The translations under genes and the position numbers were made by a program. From contig DAOMOP010000173.1 of NCBI GenBank assembly GCA_035444405.1, forward strand, positions 1 through 8,495: a DNA stretch of 8,495 nucleotides, written 5' to 3'. The stretch's first letter is position 1; every line of letters starts with the position of its first letter. Below the pieces are notes generated by a model. The model saw only the letters and a list, made by a program, of their open reading frames with translations. It ran no database searches and was not told the origin of the DNA. Source of the stretch: DAOMOP01 sp035444405 (lineage in GTDB: Bacteria > Pseudomonadota > Gammaproteobacteria > Burkholderiales > Rhodocyclaceae). Below, one piece after another: positions 1 to 4,660 of the stretch.

Positions 1-61
1 GGAGTCGAACCCTCGTCATCAGCTTGGGAAGCTGAGGTAATAGCCGTTATACGACGCCCGC
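1..61 (-). tRNA. tRNA-Gly(CCC), 3' end cut by window edge
   Basis: Read on the minus strand from 61, the sequence gives a 7-nt acceptor strand GCGGGCG, a D-arm with GG in the loop, an anticodon stem TCAGC/GCTGA around the loop TTCCCAA (anticodon CCC at 28-26), a short variable loop TGAC, and the T-arm start GAGGG-TTCGACT-CC. The last 14 nt or so (end of T-stem, acceptor 3' strand, discriminator and CCA) lie outside the window. The body resembles the enterobacterial glyT type, which normally reads UCC, but the loop here reads CCC. It would decode GGG codons. It follows the intron-interrupted tRNA-Gly(CCC) half directly on the same strand and shares the 13-nt anticodon-arm sequence CAGCTTCCCAAGC with it. 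Confidence 0.93.
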
Positions 62-230
62 TCTGTCCCTAGAGGGATAGACGCACTTGTCCCCGGACGG
101 GGATAGTACATCATCCCCGTCGGGTGCGATTTTACAGACCTATCGTGCGATAGGTCACCAGATGGAAGTCTGCACGCTTTCGCGTCGGGGCGATCGTTTC
201 ATCCCCTATCCCCGCCATTACAGCAAGGCG
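62..230 (-). other. array of strong hairpins between the intron body and the second tRNA
   Basis: This non-coding segment is a run of stem-loops on the minus strand: ACGC-GAAA-GCGT near 185-174, CAGA-loop-TCTG near 172-159, a 9-bp stem with a tiny loop (156-137), a nested element with a 5-bp outer stem (128-124 with 86-82) and a 9-bp inner stem (121-113 with 104-96, 8-nt loop), and TCCCT/AGGGA (77-66). Domains V and VI would be expected here if the intron ended before the tRNA. None of these hairpins has the roughly 34-nt layout of domain V with its catalytic triad and 2-nt bulge. The segment may be domain IV structure, a tRNA leader, or a remodelled 3' end. Confidence 0.5.
129..158 (-). promoter_or_regulatory. 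possible sigma-70 promoter for the downstream tRNA-Gly
   Basis: On the minus strand, GTGACC (158-153, four of six matches to TTGACA) is followed after 18 nt by TAAAAT (134-129, five of six matches to TATAAT). The predicted start would be near 122, about 60 nt upstream of the tRNA at 61. The spacer and -35 element coincide with a perfect inverted repeat (137-156), so the match could simply reflect RNA structure. If real, the second tRNA does not depend on the promoter at 928-956. Confidence 0.25.
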
Positions 231-394
231 TTCGCTTTTTCCATCATCCTTTACCCACTGCGACACCAGTTGGCCTTACGACCGCCCTTGTCTGGCTTGA
301 CCGGCCAGACGCCGCGTTGGGCTTACCTCGTTCCGTACAAGTAACAGAATTGGGAAGGTCCTGCTTTTCCGCCGGTGATGCTATGTCAGCGTAC

Positions 395-411
395 CCGCAC
401 CAAGCAAGCGG
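395..411 (-). other. EBS1 hairpin of the group II intron (Id3-like)
   Basis: The minus strand forms CCGC (411-408), a 9-nt loop TTGCTTGGT, and GCGG (398-395). The loop contains GCTTGG (405-400), exactly complementary to CCAAGC, the last six nucleotides of the 5' exon (859-854). EBS1 in a terminal loop pairing with the six exon nucleotides before the splice site is the defining 5' splice-site recognition of group II introns. The same six exon nucleotides also occur in the continuous tRNA at 27-22. Confidence 0.7.
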
Positions 412-470
412 ATAACCGATCACATGCCATTTTGGCAGAGCCCGATACTGCAAGTTGCCTTTGGCTCAGT

Positions 471-476
471 CAGCTT
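471..476 (-). other. EBS2 candidate of the group II intron
   Basis: The minus strand reads AAGCTG, exactly complementary to CAGCTT in the 5' exon at positions -13 to -8 from the splice site (866-861). It lies about 70 nt upstream of EBS1, a usual distance, and can sit in a small loop closed by GTC/GAC. The exon order IBS2 then IBS1, and the spacing, are as expected for a group II intron. Confidence 0.6.
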
Positions 477-853
477 GACGACGTTTAACAGCAGTTCACT
501 TACGTTGACCATCCAATCCAGCCTAGCGCCTCATCCGGGTGCAACTCCCGAAATCACGCCAGACCCCTCACGGGGCATGACGTACCCCGTAAGGTGGCTA
601 CATTGTCAGAGCGCTCAGTACCTCACCGTTACCAGTGGCGCACCGCTCCTAGACTACCGGGGGCTGAACCCCGGGTTCTATCACCCCCTTTCGAGGGGCA
701 GAACCATTACTTATACGGCCTTCGCCGTTTCGTGCCTTACGGCACTTCTTTAAAGGCTGAGTTCCTGTACACCCACCGCGATGGTGGTGACCCCGCAATG
801 GGGTCGCGTGGCACAGAGGCTACAGCTAGCCTTCGACTCGGCGCGAGTCGCAC

Positions 854-892
854 GCTTGGGAAGCTGCCGTTCTGCCATTGAACTACACCCGC
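854..892 (-). tRNA. tRNA-Gly(CCC) 5' half (5' exon), interrupted
   Basis: On the minus strand from 892: acceptor GCGGGTG, TA, D-arm GTTC-AATGGCA-GAAC, G26, anticodon stem GCAGC, loop TTCCCAA with anticodon CCC (860-858), then GC, the first two nucleotides of the 3' anticodon stem. The expected continuation TGC is replaced by the intron start GTGCG. The sequence is that of canonical bacterial tRNA-Gly(CCC) (glyU type), with no damaged position in these 39 nt. The 3' half (rest of the anticodon stem, T-arm, an acceptor strand pairing with GCGGGTG) is not found anywhere in 1-853. It is a split gene if a 3' exon lies beyond the left edge, otherwise a remnant. Confidence 0.9.
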
Positions 893-927
893 GAAAGATC
901 TTGCCCGCCGATTGCGCAAGGCCTGCC

Positions 928-956
928 ATTCTAATGATCGGCGCGCCGTGGTGCAA
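928..956 (-). promoter_or_regulatory. sigma-70 promoter of the tRNA-Gly / intron transcript
   Basis: The minus strand has TTGCAC (956-951), a 17-bp spacer, and TAGAAT (933-928, five of six matches to the -10 consensus). A GC-rich stretch GGCAGGC follows, as in discriminators of stable-RNA promoters. The predicted start near 921 leaves about a 28-nt leader before the tRNA 5' end at 892. No gene other than the interrupted tRNA, the intron and the second tRNA lies downstream. Confidence 0.6.
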
Positions 957-958
957 TT

Positions 959-979
959 GGAATGTCGGTGGGAATGTCG
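959..979. repeat. 9-bp direct repeat upstream of the tRNA promoter
   Basis: GGAATGTCG occurs at 959-967 and 971-979 on the plus strand, 12 bp apart start to start. The repeat lies directly upstream of the -35 element at 956-951 and downstream of the stop codon of the GGDEF gene. It could be an activator site of a stable-RNA promoter or mere chance; nothing identifies a binding protein. Confidence 0.5.
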
Positions 980-1003
980 CCGGCTGCCGGTGCGCCGTCA
1001 GGG

Positions 1004-2494
1004 CTACTCGGCCTGGGCACACTCGACGCGGTTGCGTCCGCCGCTCTTGGCGAGCCGCAGAGCGTTGGCGGCGCGCGCGAGCACGGCGTCGACGTTCGGA
1101 TCCTCGCGCTTGAAGCCGGCGATGCCGATGCTGACGGTCAGGCGGATCTCGACCGTGGCGCGGCGGATCACCGACGCGTTGACCTTGCGGCGCAGGCGCT
1201 CGCCGAGTTCCATCGCGCCCTCCAGGTCGGTTTCGGTCAGCAGCAGTCCGAATTCTTCGCCGTCGAGCCGGCCGATGATGTCGGTCTGGCGGATGCGCGT
1301 CGAGATCAGTCGGGCGAAGTGCTTGAGCACGGCGTCGCCGACGGCGCGGCCGTGTGCCTCGTTGATGTGGGCGAAATGATCGACGTCGAGCACCAGCAGA
1401 GCGGAGCGTCTGCCGTAACGGCGCACCCGCGCGCGCTCGAGCGTCGCCTCGTCGAGGAAGGCGCGGCGATTGCGCACCCCGGTCAGTGCGTCCAGGCTTG
1501 CCTGCCGCGGAGGCTCGCGTTCATTGCGCTTGCGCGCGCCGGCGTCCTCGCGGATCGCGACGAAGTGGCGCAGCACGCCGTGGCGGTCGCGCACCGGCGT
1601 GATCGACAGCGCGTCGTCGGCCCCCACCCCCTCCGGGGGCTGCGGCACGGCCTGCTCGGGACCGGCTGTTTCGCCGCGGGCGATGCTGTCCCCGCCGACC
1701 GGCTGAACGGAGGTGTCGTCGCGGCTGTTGCGCAACAGTTCGGCCGGCGTGCACCCGATCGTCTCGTCCGGACTGCGTCCGGCGAGCGTCGCAAAGGCGG
1801 GGTTGGCCCACTCGATCACGGCACGGGCATCGGTGATGACGACGGCGTGGGCCGACGCATTGAGCGCGGCACCGAGCAGGTCGCGCCGCTCCTCGGCGAG
1901 GTGGTGCTCGGTCACGTCGAGCGGCATCACCGCGATGGCGCGCCCGGCGCCGTCGCCGAACGGGCGCACCGTGACACGCAGCCAGCGCGTTTGGGCGCCG
2001 ACCTGCAGAGCGAATTCGCCATCGAATCCGGGGGCTTCGCCGGCCAGCACGCGCCGCATGCCCTCGGTGAGCGTGTCCGCGCTGTCCGCGCCCGCGTAAG
2101 CTCCCCGAAACGCTCCGGCGAAGTGACGGTAGTGCGTGAGCGGATCGCCTGCCCCGTCGACGACGCCATACTCGCTGGTGAAGTCGCGCCAGGCCTTGTT
2201 GCTGTACATCAGGCTGCCCTCGGCGTCGAACAGCAGCACGCCGGTCGGCAATGCATCGAGCAGGGGGCCTGCGGGTGCCGGGTCCGACAAGGCGGTGCCC
2301 GCCGATACGACGTCGGCGCGGCGCAGCATTGCATAACAGGCGCCGAGTGCCAGCAGTGTCACCGTCAGTATCGCGAGCAGCAGCGGCACGGCGGCGCCTT
2401 CGGCCTGCAATGCCGCGCCTCCCGCCAGCGCGCAAGCGGCCACGAAGGCCGCAAAGGCGAGGTCGCTCAGCGTGCTTGGTTTTCTGCGTGCCAT
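1004..2494 (-). CDS. membrane PAS-PAS-GGDEF diguanylate cyclase
   Basis: This 496-residue protein would make cyclic-di-GMP from two GTP at the inner membrane. Two hydrophobic segments (about 11-29 and 36-57) precede a PAS-like domain (about 85-190, with GVLLFDAEGSLMYSNKAW), a second PAS-like domain (about 200-320, with VITDARAVIEWANPAF), and a GGDEF domain (335-492). The GGDEF domain shows DALTGVRNRRAF at its start, the metal Asp of LVLDVDHF (D370), signature DGEEF at 411-415, an RxxD inhibitory site (RQTD, 402-405) five residues upstream of the signature, and SIGIA. The first signature glycine is replaced by Asp, which some active enzymes may tolerate. The second PAS has a loose, Pro/Gly-rich middle part. 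The start at 2494 lacks a clear Shine-Dalgarno sequence. It is divergent from thiS and ends about 48 bp before the tRNA promoter on the same strand. The sensed signal is unknown. Confidence 0.9.
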   Translation of the reverse strand: MARRKPSTLSDLAFAAFVAACALAGGAALQAEGAAVPLLLAILTVTLLALGACYAMLRRADVVSAGTALSDPAPAGPLLDALPTGVLLFDAEGSLMYSNKAWRDFTSEYGVVDGAGDPLTHYRHFAGAFRGAYAGADSADTLTEGMRRVLAGEAPGFDGEFALQVGAQTRWLRVTVRPFGDGAGRAIAVMPLDVTEHHLAEERRDLLGAALNASAHAVVITDARAVIEWANPAFATLAGRSPDETIGCTPAELLRNSRDDTSVQPVGGDSIARGETAGPEQAVPQPPEGVGADDALSITPVRDRHGVLRHFVAIREDAGARKRNEREPPRQASLDALTGVRNRRAFLDEATLERARVRRYGRRSALLVLDVDHFAHINEAHGRAVGDAVLKHFARLISTRIRQTDIIGRLDGEEFGLLLTETDLEGAMELGERLRRKVNASVIRRATVEIRLTVSIGIAGFKREDPNVDAVLARAANALRLAKSGGRNRVECAQAE

Positions 2495-2524
2495 GGGTCG
2501 CCCGAGCCGGTGCGTGACGACGAC

Positions 2525-2567
2525 GGGCCAGGCGCGAGCTCGAAGCGCAACGGGCGACGCCTGGCCC
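2525..2567. repeat. 10-bp perfect inverted repeat in the GGDEF gene leader
   Basis: GGGCCAGGCG (2525-2534) and CGCCTGGCCC (2558-2567) form a perfect 10-bp stem with a 23-nt loop, 31 bp upstream of the start codon at 2494. It lies just downstream of a -10-like TACAAT (2583-2578, minus strand), so it would sit at the very 5' end of a transcript started there. No U-run follows on either strand, so it is not a simple intrinsic terminator. It may be an mRNA 5' stabiliser or an operator. Confidence 0.6.
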
Positions 2568-2577
2568 TTCCTGCTTC

Positions 2578-2583
2578 ATTGTA
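2578..2583 (-). promoter_or_regulatory. -10-like element for the GGDEF gene
   Basis: The minus strand reads TACAAT (five of six matches to TATAAT). No convincing -35 is found 16-18 bp upstream, where the sequence is GC-rich. A start near 2571 would give a leader of about 77 nt containing the inverted repeat at 2525-2567. The rest of the divergent gap to thiS (2584-2724) holds GC-rich minor repeats and a T7 run at 2692-2698, but no TPP riboswitch motif. Confidence 0.25.
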
Positions 2584-2724
2584 GTAGCTATCCGGAGCGC
2601 GTAGCGCGTTCGTTCGCCTGCTCGCCCGCTGCCGTGCGCGGGAGACCCCGCGCCGGGCGGGCAGCGCCCCGGTACGGCGGCCGTGCTAAACTTTTTTTCC
2701 CGTCACACACTCCGAAGCACACGC

Positions 2725-2928
2725 ATGCTTGACGTCGTTATCAATGGTCAGAGGGAATCCGTACCCGAAGGACTCACGGTGCACGCCCTGCTCGAGACGC
2801 GCGCGCTTGCCGGCAAGCGCGTCGCCGTCGAGCGCAACGGCGAGATCGTGCCGAAAGGCCGGCACGCCGAGGCCGTGCTCGCCGACGGCGACCGGCTCGA
2901 GATCGTCGTTGCCGTCGGCGGCGGCTGA
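2725..2928 (+). CDS. thiS: ThiS sulfur-carrier protein
   Basis: This 67-residue ubiquitin-like protein carries the sulfur used to build the thiazole ring of thiamine. Its C-terminal glycine is adenylated and converted to a thiocarboxylate, which ThiG then uses. The sequence ends in VAVGGG, the required Gly-Gly tail, and has the usual ThiS pattern (INGQ...VPEGLTVHALLE near the start, KRVAVERNGEIVPK in the middle, LADGDRLEIVVAVGGG at the end). The start at 2725 fits family length. An in-frame GTG at 2683 would add 14 residues (LNFFSRHTLRSTR) unlike the family. The Shine-Dalgarno signal is weak. thiG follows after 47 bp, the standard ThiS-ThiG pairing. Confidence 0.95.
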   Translation: MLDVVINGQRESVPEGLTVHALLETRALAGKRVAVERNGEIVPKGRHAEAVLADGDRLEIVVAVGGG

Positions 2929-2975
2929 GTCCGCGCCGCTCGCCCCTGCATCAATCCGAACCCCATAGGACAGAC

Positions 2976-3761
2976 ATGAACGACTCCCTGGTCATTGCCG
3001 GCAAGGCGTACCGCTCGCGGCTGCTCGTCGGCACCGGAAAATACAAGGACTTCGCGGAAACCCGCGAGGCGATCGACGCCAGCGGCGCCGAGATCGTCAC
3101 CGTTGCGATCCGTCGCACCAACATCGGCCAGACCGCCGGCGAGCCGAATCTGCTCGACGTGCTGCCGCCCGACCGGTTCACGATCCTGCCCAACACGGCC
3201 GGCTGCTATACCGCCGACGAGGCGGTACGCACGCTGCGGCTGGCGCGCGAGCTGCTGGACGGCCACGCGCTGGTCAAGCTCGAGGTGCTCGGTGACCCGC
3301 AGACGCTGTTCCCGAACATGCCCGAGACGCTGAAGGCGGCCGAAACGCTCGTGCGCGACGGCTTCGACGTGATGGTGTACTGCTCGGACGATCCGATCCA
3401 GGCACGCATTCTGGAGGACATCGGCTGTGTCGCGGTGATGCCGCTCGCGTCGCTGATCGGCTCCGGCATGGGCATCCTCAATCCGTGGAATCTGCGCCTG
3501 ATCATCGATCAGGCGCGCGTGCCGGTCCTGGTCGATGCCGGCGTCGGCACGGCGTCGGACGCCGCGATCGCGATGGAGCTCGGCTGCGACGGCGTGCTGA
3601 TGAACACTGCCATCGCGCTCGCCGGCAAGCCGGTGCTGATGGCCGGCGCGATGAAGCTGGCGGTCGAGGCCGGCCGTGCGGCGCACCTGGCCGGGCGCAT
3701 GCCGCGCAAGCATTACTCGGCCGATCCGAGCTCGCCGACCGGCGGGCTGATCGGCTCCTGA
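2976..3761 (+). CDS. thiG: ThiG thiazole synthase
   Basis: This 261-residue TIM-barrel enzyme condenses 1-deoxyxylulose-5-phosphate, ThiS thiocarboxylate and dehydroglycine into the thiazole phosphate of thiamine in the cytoplasm. Visible family motifs are LLVGTGKY near residue 16, TVAIRRTNIGQ near 42, the Schiff-base lysine in ALVKLEVLGD (K101), the MPLASLIGSGMGILNPWNL segment (155-173), and the phosphate-binding VLVDAGVGTASDA (184-196). Length is normal for the family. AGGA about 7 nt before ATG at 2976 is a reasonable ribosome-binding site. The gene is co-directional with thiS and probably co-transcribed. No other thi genes are in the window. Confidence 0.97.
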   Translation: MNDSLVIAGKAYRSRLLVGTGKYKDFAETREAIDASGAEIVTVAIRRTNIGQTAGEPNLLDVLPPDRFTILPNTAGCYTADEAVRTLRLARELLDGHALVKLEVLGDPQTLFPNMPETLKAAETLVRDGFDVMVYCSDDPIQARILEDIGCVAVMPLASLIGSGMGILNPWNLRLIIDQARVPVLVDAGVGTASDAAIAMELGCDGVLMNTAIALAGKPVLMAGAMKLAVEAGRAAHLAGRMPRKHYSADPSSPTGGLIGS

Positions 3762-3791
3762 CCCTCCCGCCGCAACCCATGTCCTCCCGTC

Positions 3792-3810
3792 GGCGCGCCC
3801 ACGGCGCGCC
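3792..3810. repeat. repeated GGCGCGCC palindrome before trmB
   Basis: The 8-bp palindrome GGCGCGCC occurs at 3792-3799 and 3803-3810, separated by CAC, and can fold into an 8-bp hairpin with a 3-nt loop 15 bp before the trmB start. There is no T-run after it. It might attenuate readthrough from thiG or affect trmB translation. Confidence 0.4.
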
Positions 3811-3825
3811 CGCATCCCGTTACGC

Positions 3826-4575
3826 ATGAGCGAAACCCACGACCCGCGGGGGCCGGAAGCACCCGGTCCGCGCCATGACGCCCCGCACGACGCCGAAGGG
3901 CGCTTCTCGAGTCGGTCCATCCGCAGCTTCGTGCTGCGCCAGGGGCGCATGTCGCCCGCGCAGCAGCGCCATCTCGACGAGATGATGCCCAGGATCGGTA
4001 TTCCCTACCGCGCGGCGCCGATCGATCTGGAGGCCGTATTCGGGCGTGCCGCGCCCAAGATCGTCGAGATCGGCTTCGGCATGGGCGAGACCACCGCGCG
4101 CATCGCGGCGGAGCGGCCCGAGTGCGACTTTCTCGCCGTCGAAGTGCACGGGCCCGGCGTCGGCAACTTGTGCAAGCGCATCGCCGAGGATGGCCTGGGC
4201 AACCTGCGCATCATTCAGCACGACGCGGTCGAGGTGATGCGCGACATGATCGGCGCCGGCCGGCTTGCCGGCGTGCATATCTTCTTTCCCGATCCGTGGC
4301 ACAAGAAGCGCCACCACAAGCGGCGCATCGTGCAGCCCGATTTCGTCGCGCTGCTCGCGCGACGGCTCGCAGCGGGCGGCTACTTGCATTGCGCCACCGA
4401 CTGGGAGGACTATGCGCAGTGGATGCTCGAGGTGTTGTCGGGCGAGCCGCTGCTCGAGAACACCGCCGACGACTACGCGCCGCGCCCGTCCTATCGTCCG
4501 CTGACCAAGTTCGAGAACCGCGGGCTCAAGCTCGGCCACGGCGTGTGGGATCTGGTGTTCCGGCGGCGCGGCTGA
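3826..4575 (+). CDS. trmB: TrmB, tRNA (guanine-46-N7)-methyltransferase
   Basis: This 249-residue SAM-dependent enzyme methylates N7 of G46 in the variable loop of tRNAs. Visible motifs are RSFVLRQGRMSPAQ (33-46), the SAM-binding EIGFGMGE (81-88), the acidic AVEVH (104-108), QHDA (131-134), the family signature FPDPWHKKRHHKRR (154-167), ATDWEDYA (190-197) and RPLTKFENRG (224-233). The N-terminal 25 residues are poorly conserved and acidic/proline-rich. The start at 3826 has no clear Shine-Dalgarno sequence. It lies 64 bp after thiG. The order thiS-thiG-trmB is familiar in betaproteobacteria and does not imply a shared pathway. Both window tRNAs are possible substrates only if their variable loop carries G46, and the continuous one has a short TGAC variable loop. 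Confidence 0.97.
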   Translation: MSETHDPRGPEAPGPRHDAPHDAEGRFSSRSIRSFVLRQGRMSPAQQRHLDEMMPRIGIPYRAAPIDLEAVFGRAAPKIVEIGFGMGETTARIAAERPECDFLAVEVHGPGVGNLCKRIAEDGLGNLRIIQHDAVEVMRDMIGAGRLAGVHIFFPDPWHKKRHHKRRIVQPDFVALLARRLAAGGYLHCATDWEDYAQWMLEVLSGEPLLENTADDYAPRPSYRPLTKFENRGLKLGHGVWDLVFRRRG

Positions 4576-4607
4576 GCGCGTCGCGCACGGCACGACGCAT
4601 CATGCAT

Positions 4608-4660
4608 TGATCACCGGGGGCGGCCGCGCGCAGCCACCCGGTGGCGGGGGATGGTGATCA
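4608..4660 (+). promoter_or_regulatory. hairpin across the sppA translation start
   Basis: TGATCACC (4608-4615) and GGTGATCA (4653-4660) are an 8-bp inverted repeat enclosing the G-rich ribosome-binding stretch GGCGGGGG (4643-4650) and a smaller hairpin GCCAC/GTGGC (4633-4645). The 3' arm overlaps both candidate start codons (4651 and 4660). The structure could hide the initiation region until opened by ribosomes or a factor. This is structural inference only. Confidence 0.4.

Larger units (their letters stand above)
62..853 (-). mobile_element. ORF-less group II intron inserted in tRNA-Gly(CCC); 3' boundary unresolved
   Basis: Immediately after the tRNA 5' half, the minus strand begins GTGCG at 853-849, the group II 5' consensus, followed by a tight hairpin GACTCG-CGC-CGAGTC (849-835). 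Many perfect stems follow, including 805-789, 787-773, 745-732 (GTAA loop), 727-716 (GAAG loop) and 674-657. EBS1 and EBS2 candidates (400-405 and 471-476) pair with all six positions of IBS1 and IBS2 in the 5' exon. A stretch around 337-318 reads ACGGAACGAGGTAAGCC, which resembles the domain III region of bacterial group II introns. A purine-rich stretch near 258-237, just before domain IV would open, is also of that style. No reverse transcriptase is encoded, and no domain V hairpin or domain VI with bulged A is recognisable down to 62. The left boundary given is therefore only the start of the next tRNA. Base composition is clearly less GC-rich than the flanks. Group II identity is fairly secure; completeness and activity are not. 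Confidence 0.75.

Noticed and set aside
62..853. Group I intron, RNase P RNA, tmRNA or other large RNA as identity of the structured region.
   Set aside because: No group I P7/S core, RNase P core (GAGGAAAGTC) or tmRNA ends are seen. The GTGCG start and EBS1/EBS2 pairings favour group II.
22..866. 13-bp direct repeat GCTTGGGAAGCTG (22-34 and 854-866) read as attL/attR of an integrative element.
   Set aside because: The repeat is explained by the anticodon arms of two tRNA-Gly(CCC) genes. No integrase gene is present, and the segment between carries intron features.
87..881. Several open frames of 60-110 codons on both strands of 62-900.
   Set aside because: They cover structured intron and tRNA sequence, show no domain, have no ribosome-binding site pattern, and overlap one another in different frames.
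962..2584. A 540-codon plus-strand frame opposite the GGDEF gene.
   Set aside because: Antisense shadow in GC-rich DNA. The minus-strand frame has clear membrane, PAS and GGDEF motifs; this one is low-complexity Arg/Ala/Gly.
2584..2724. TPP riboswitch expected upstream of thiS.
   Set aside because: No CTGAGA-type conserved element or thi-box pairing is visible in the 140-bp gap.
2748..3950. A 400-codon minus-strand frame opposite thiS-thiG.
   Set aside because: Shadow of two well-recognised genes; no motif of its own.
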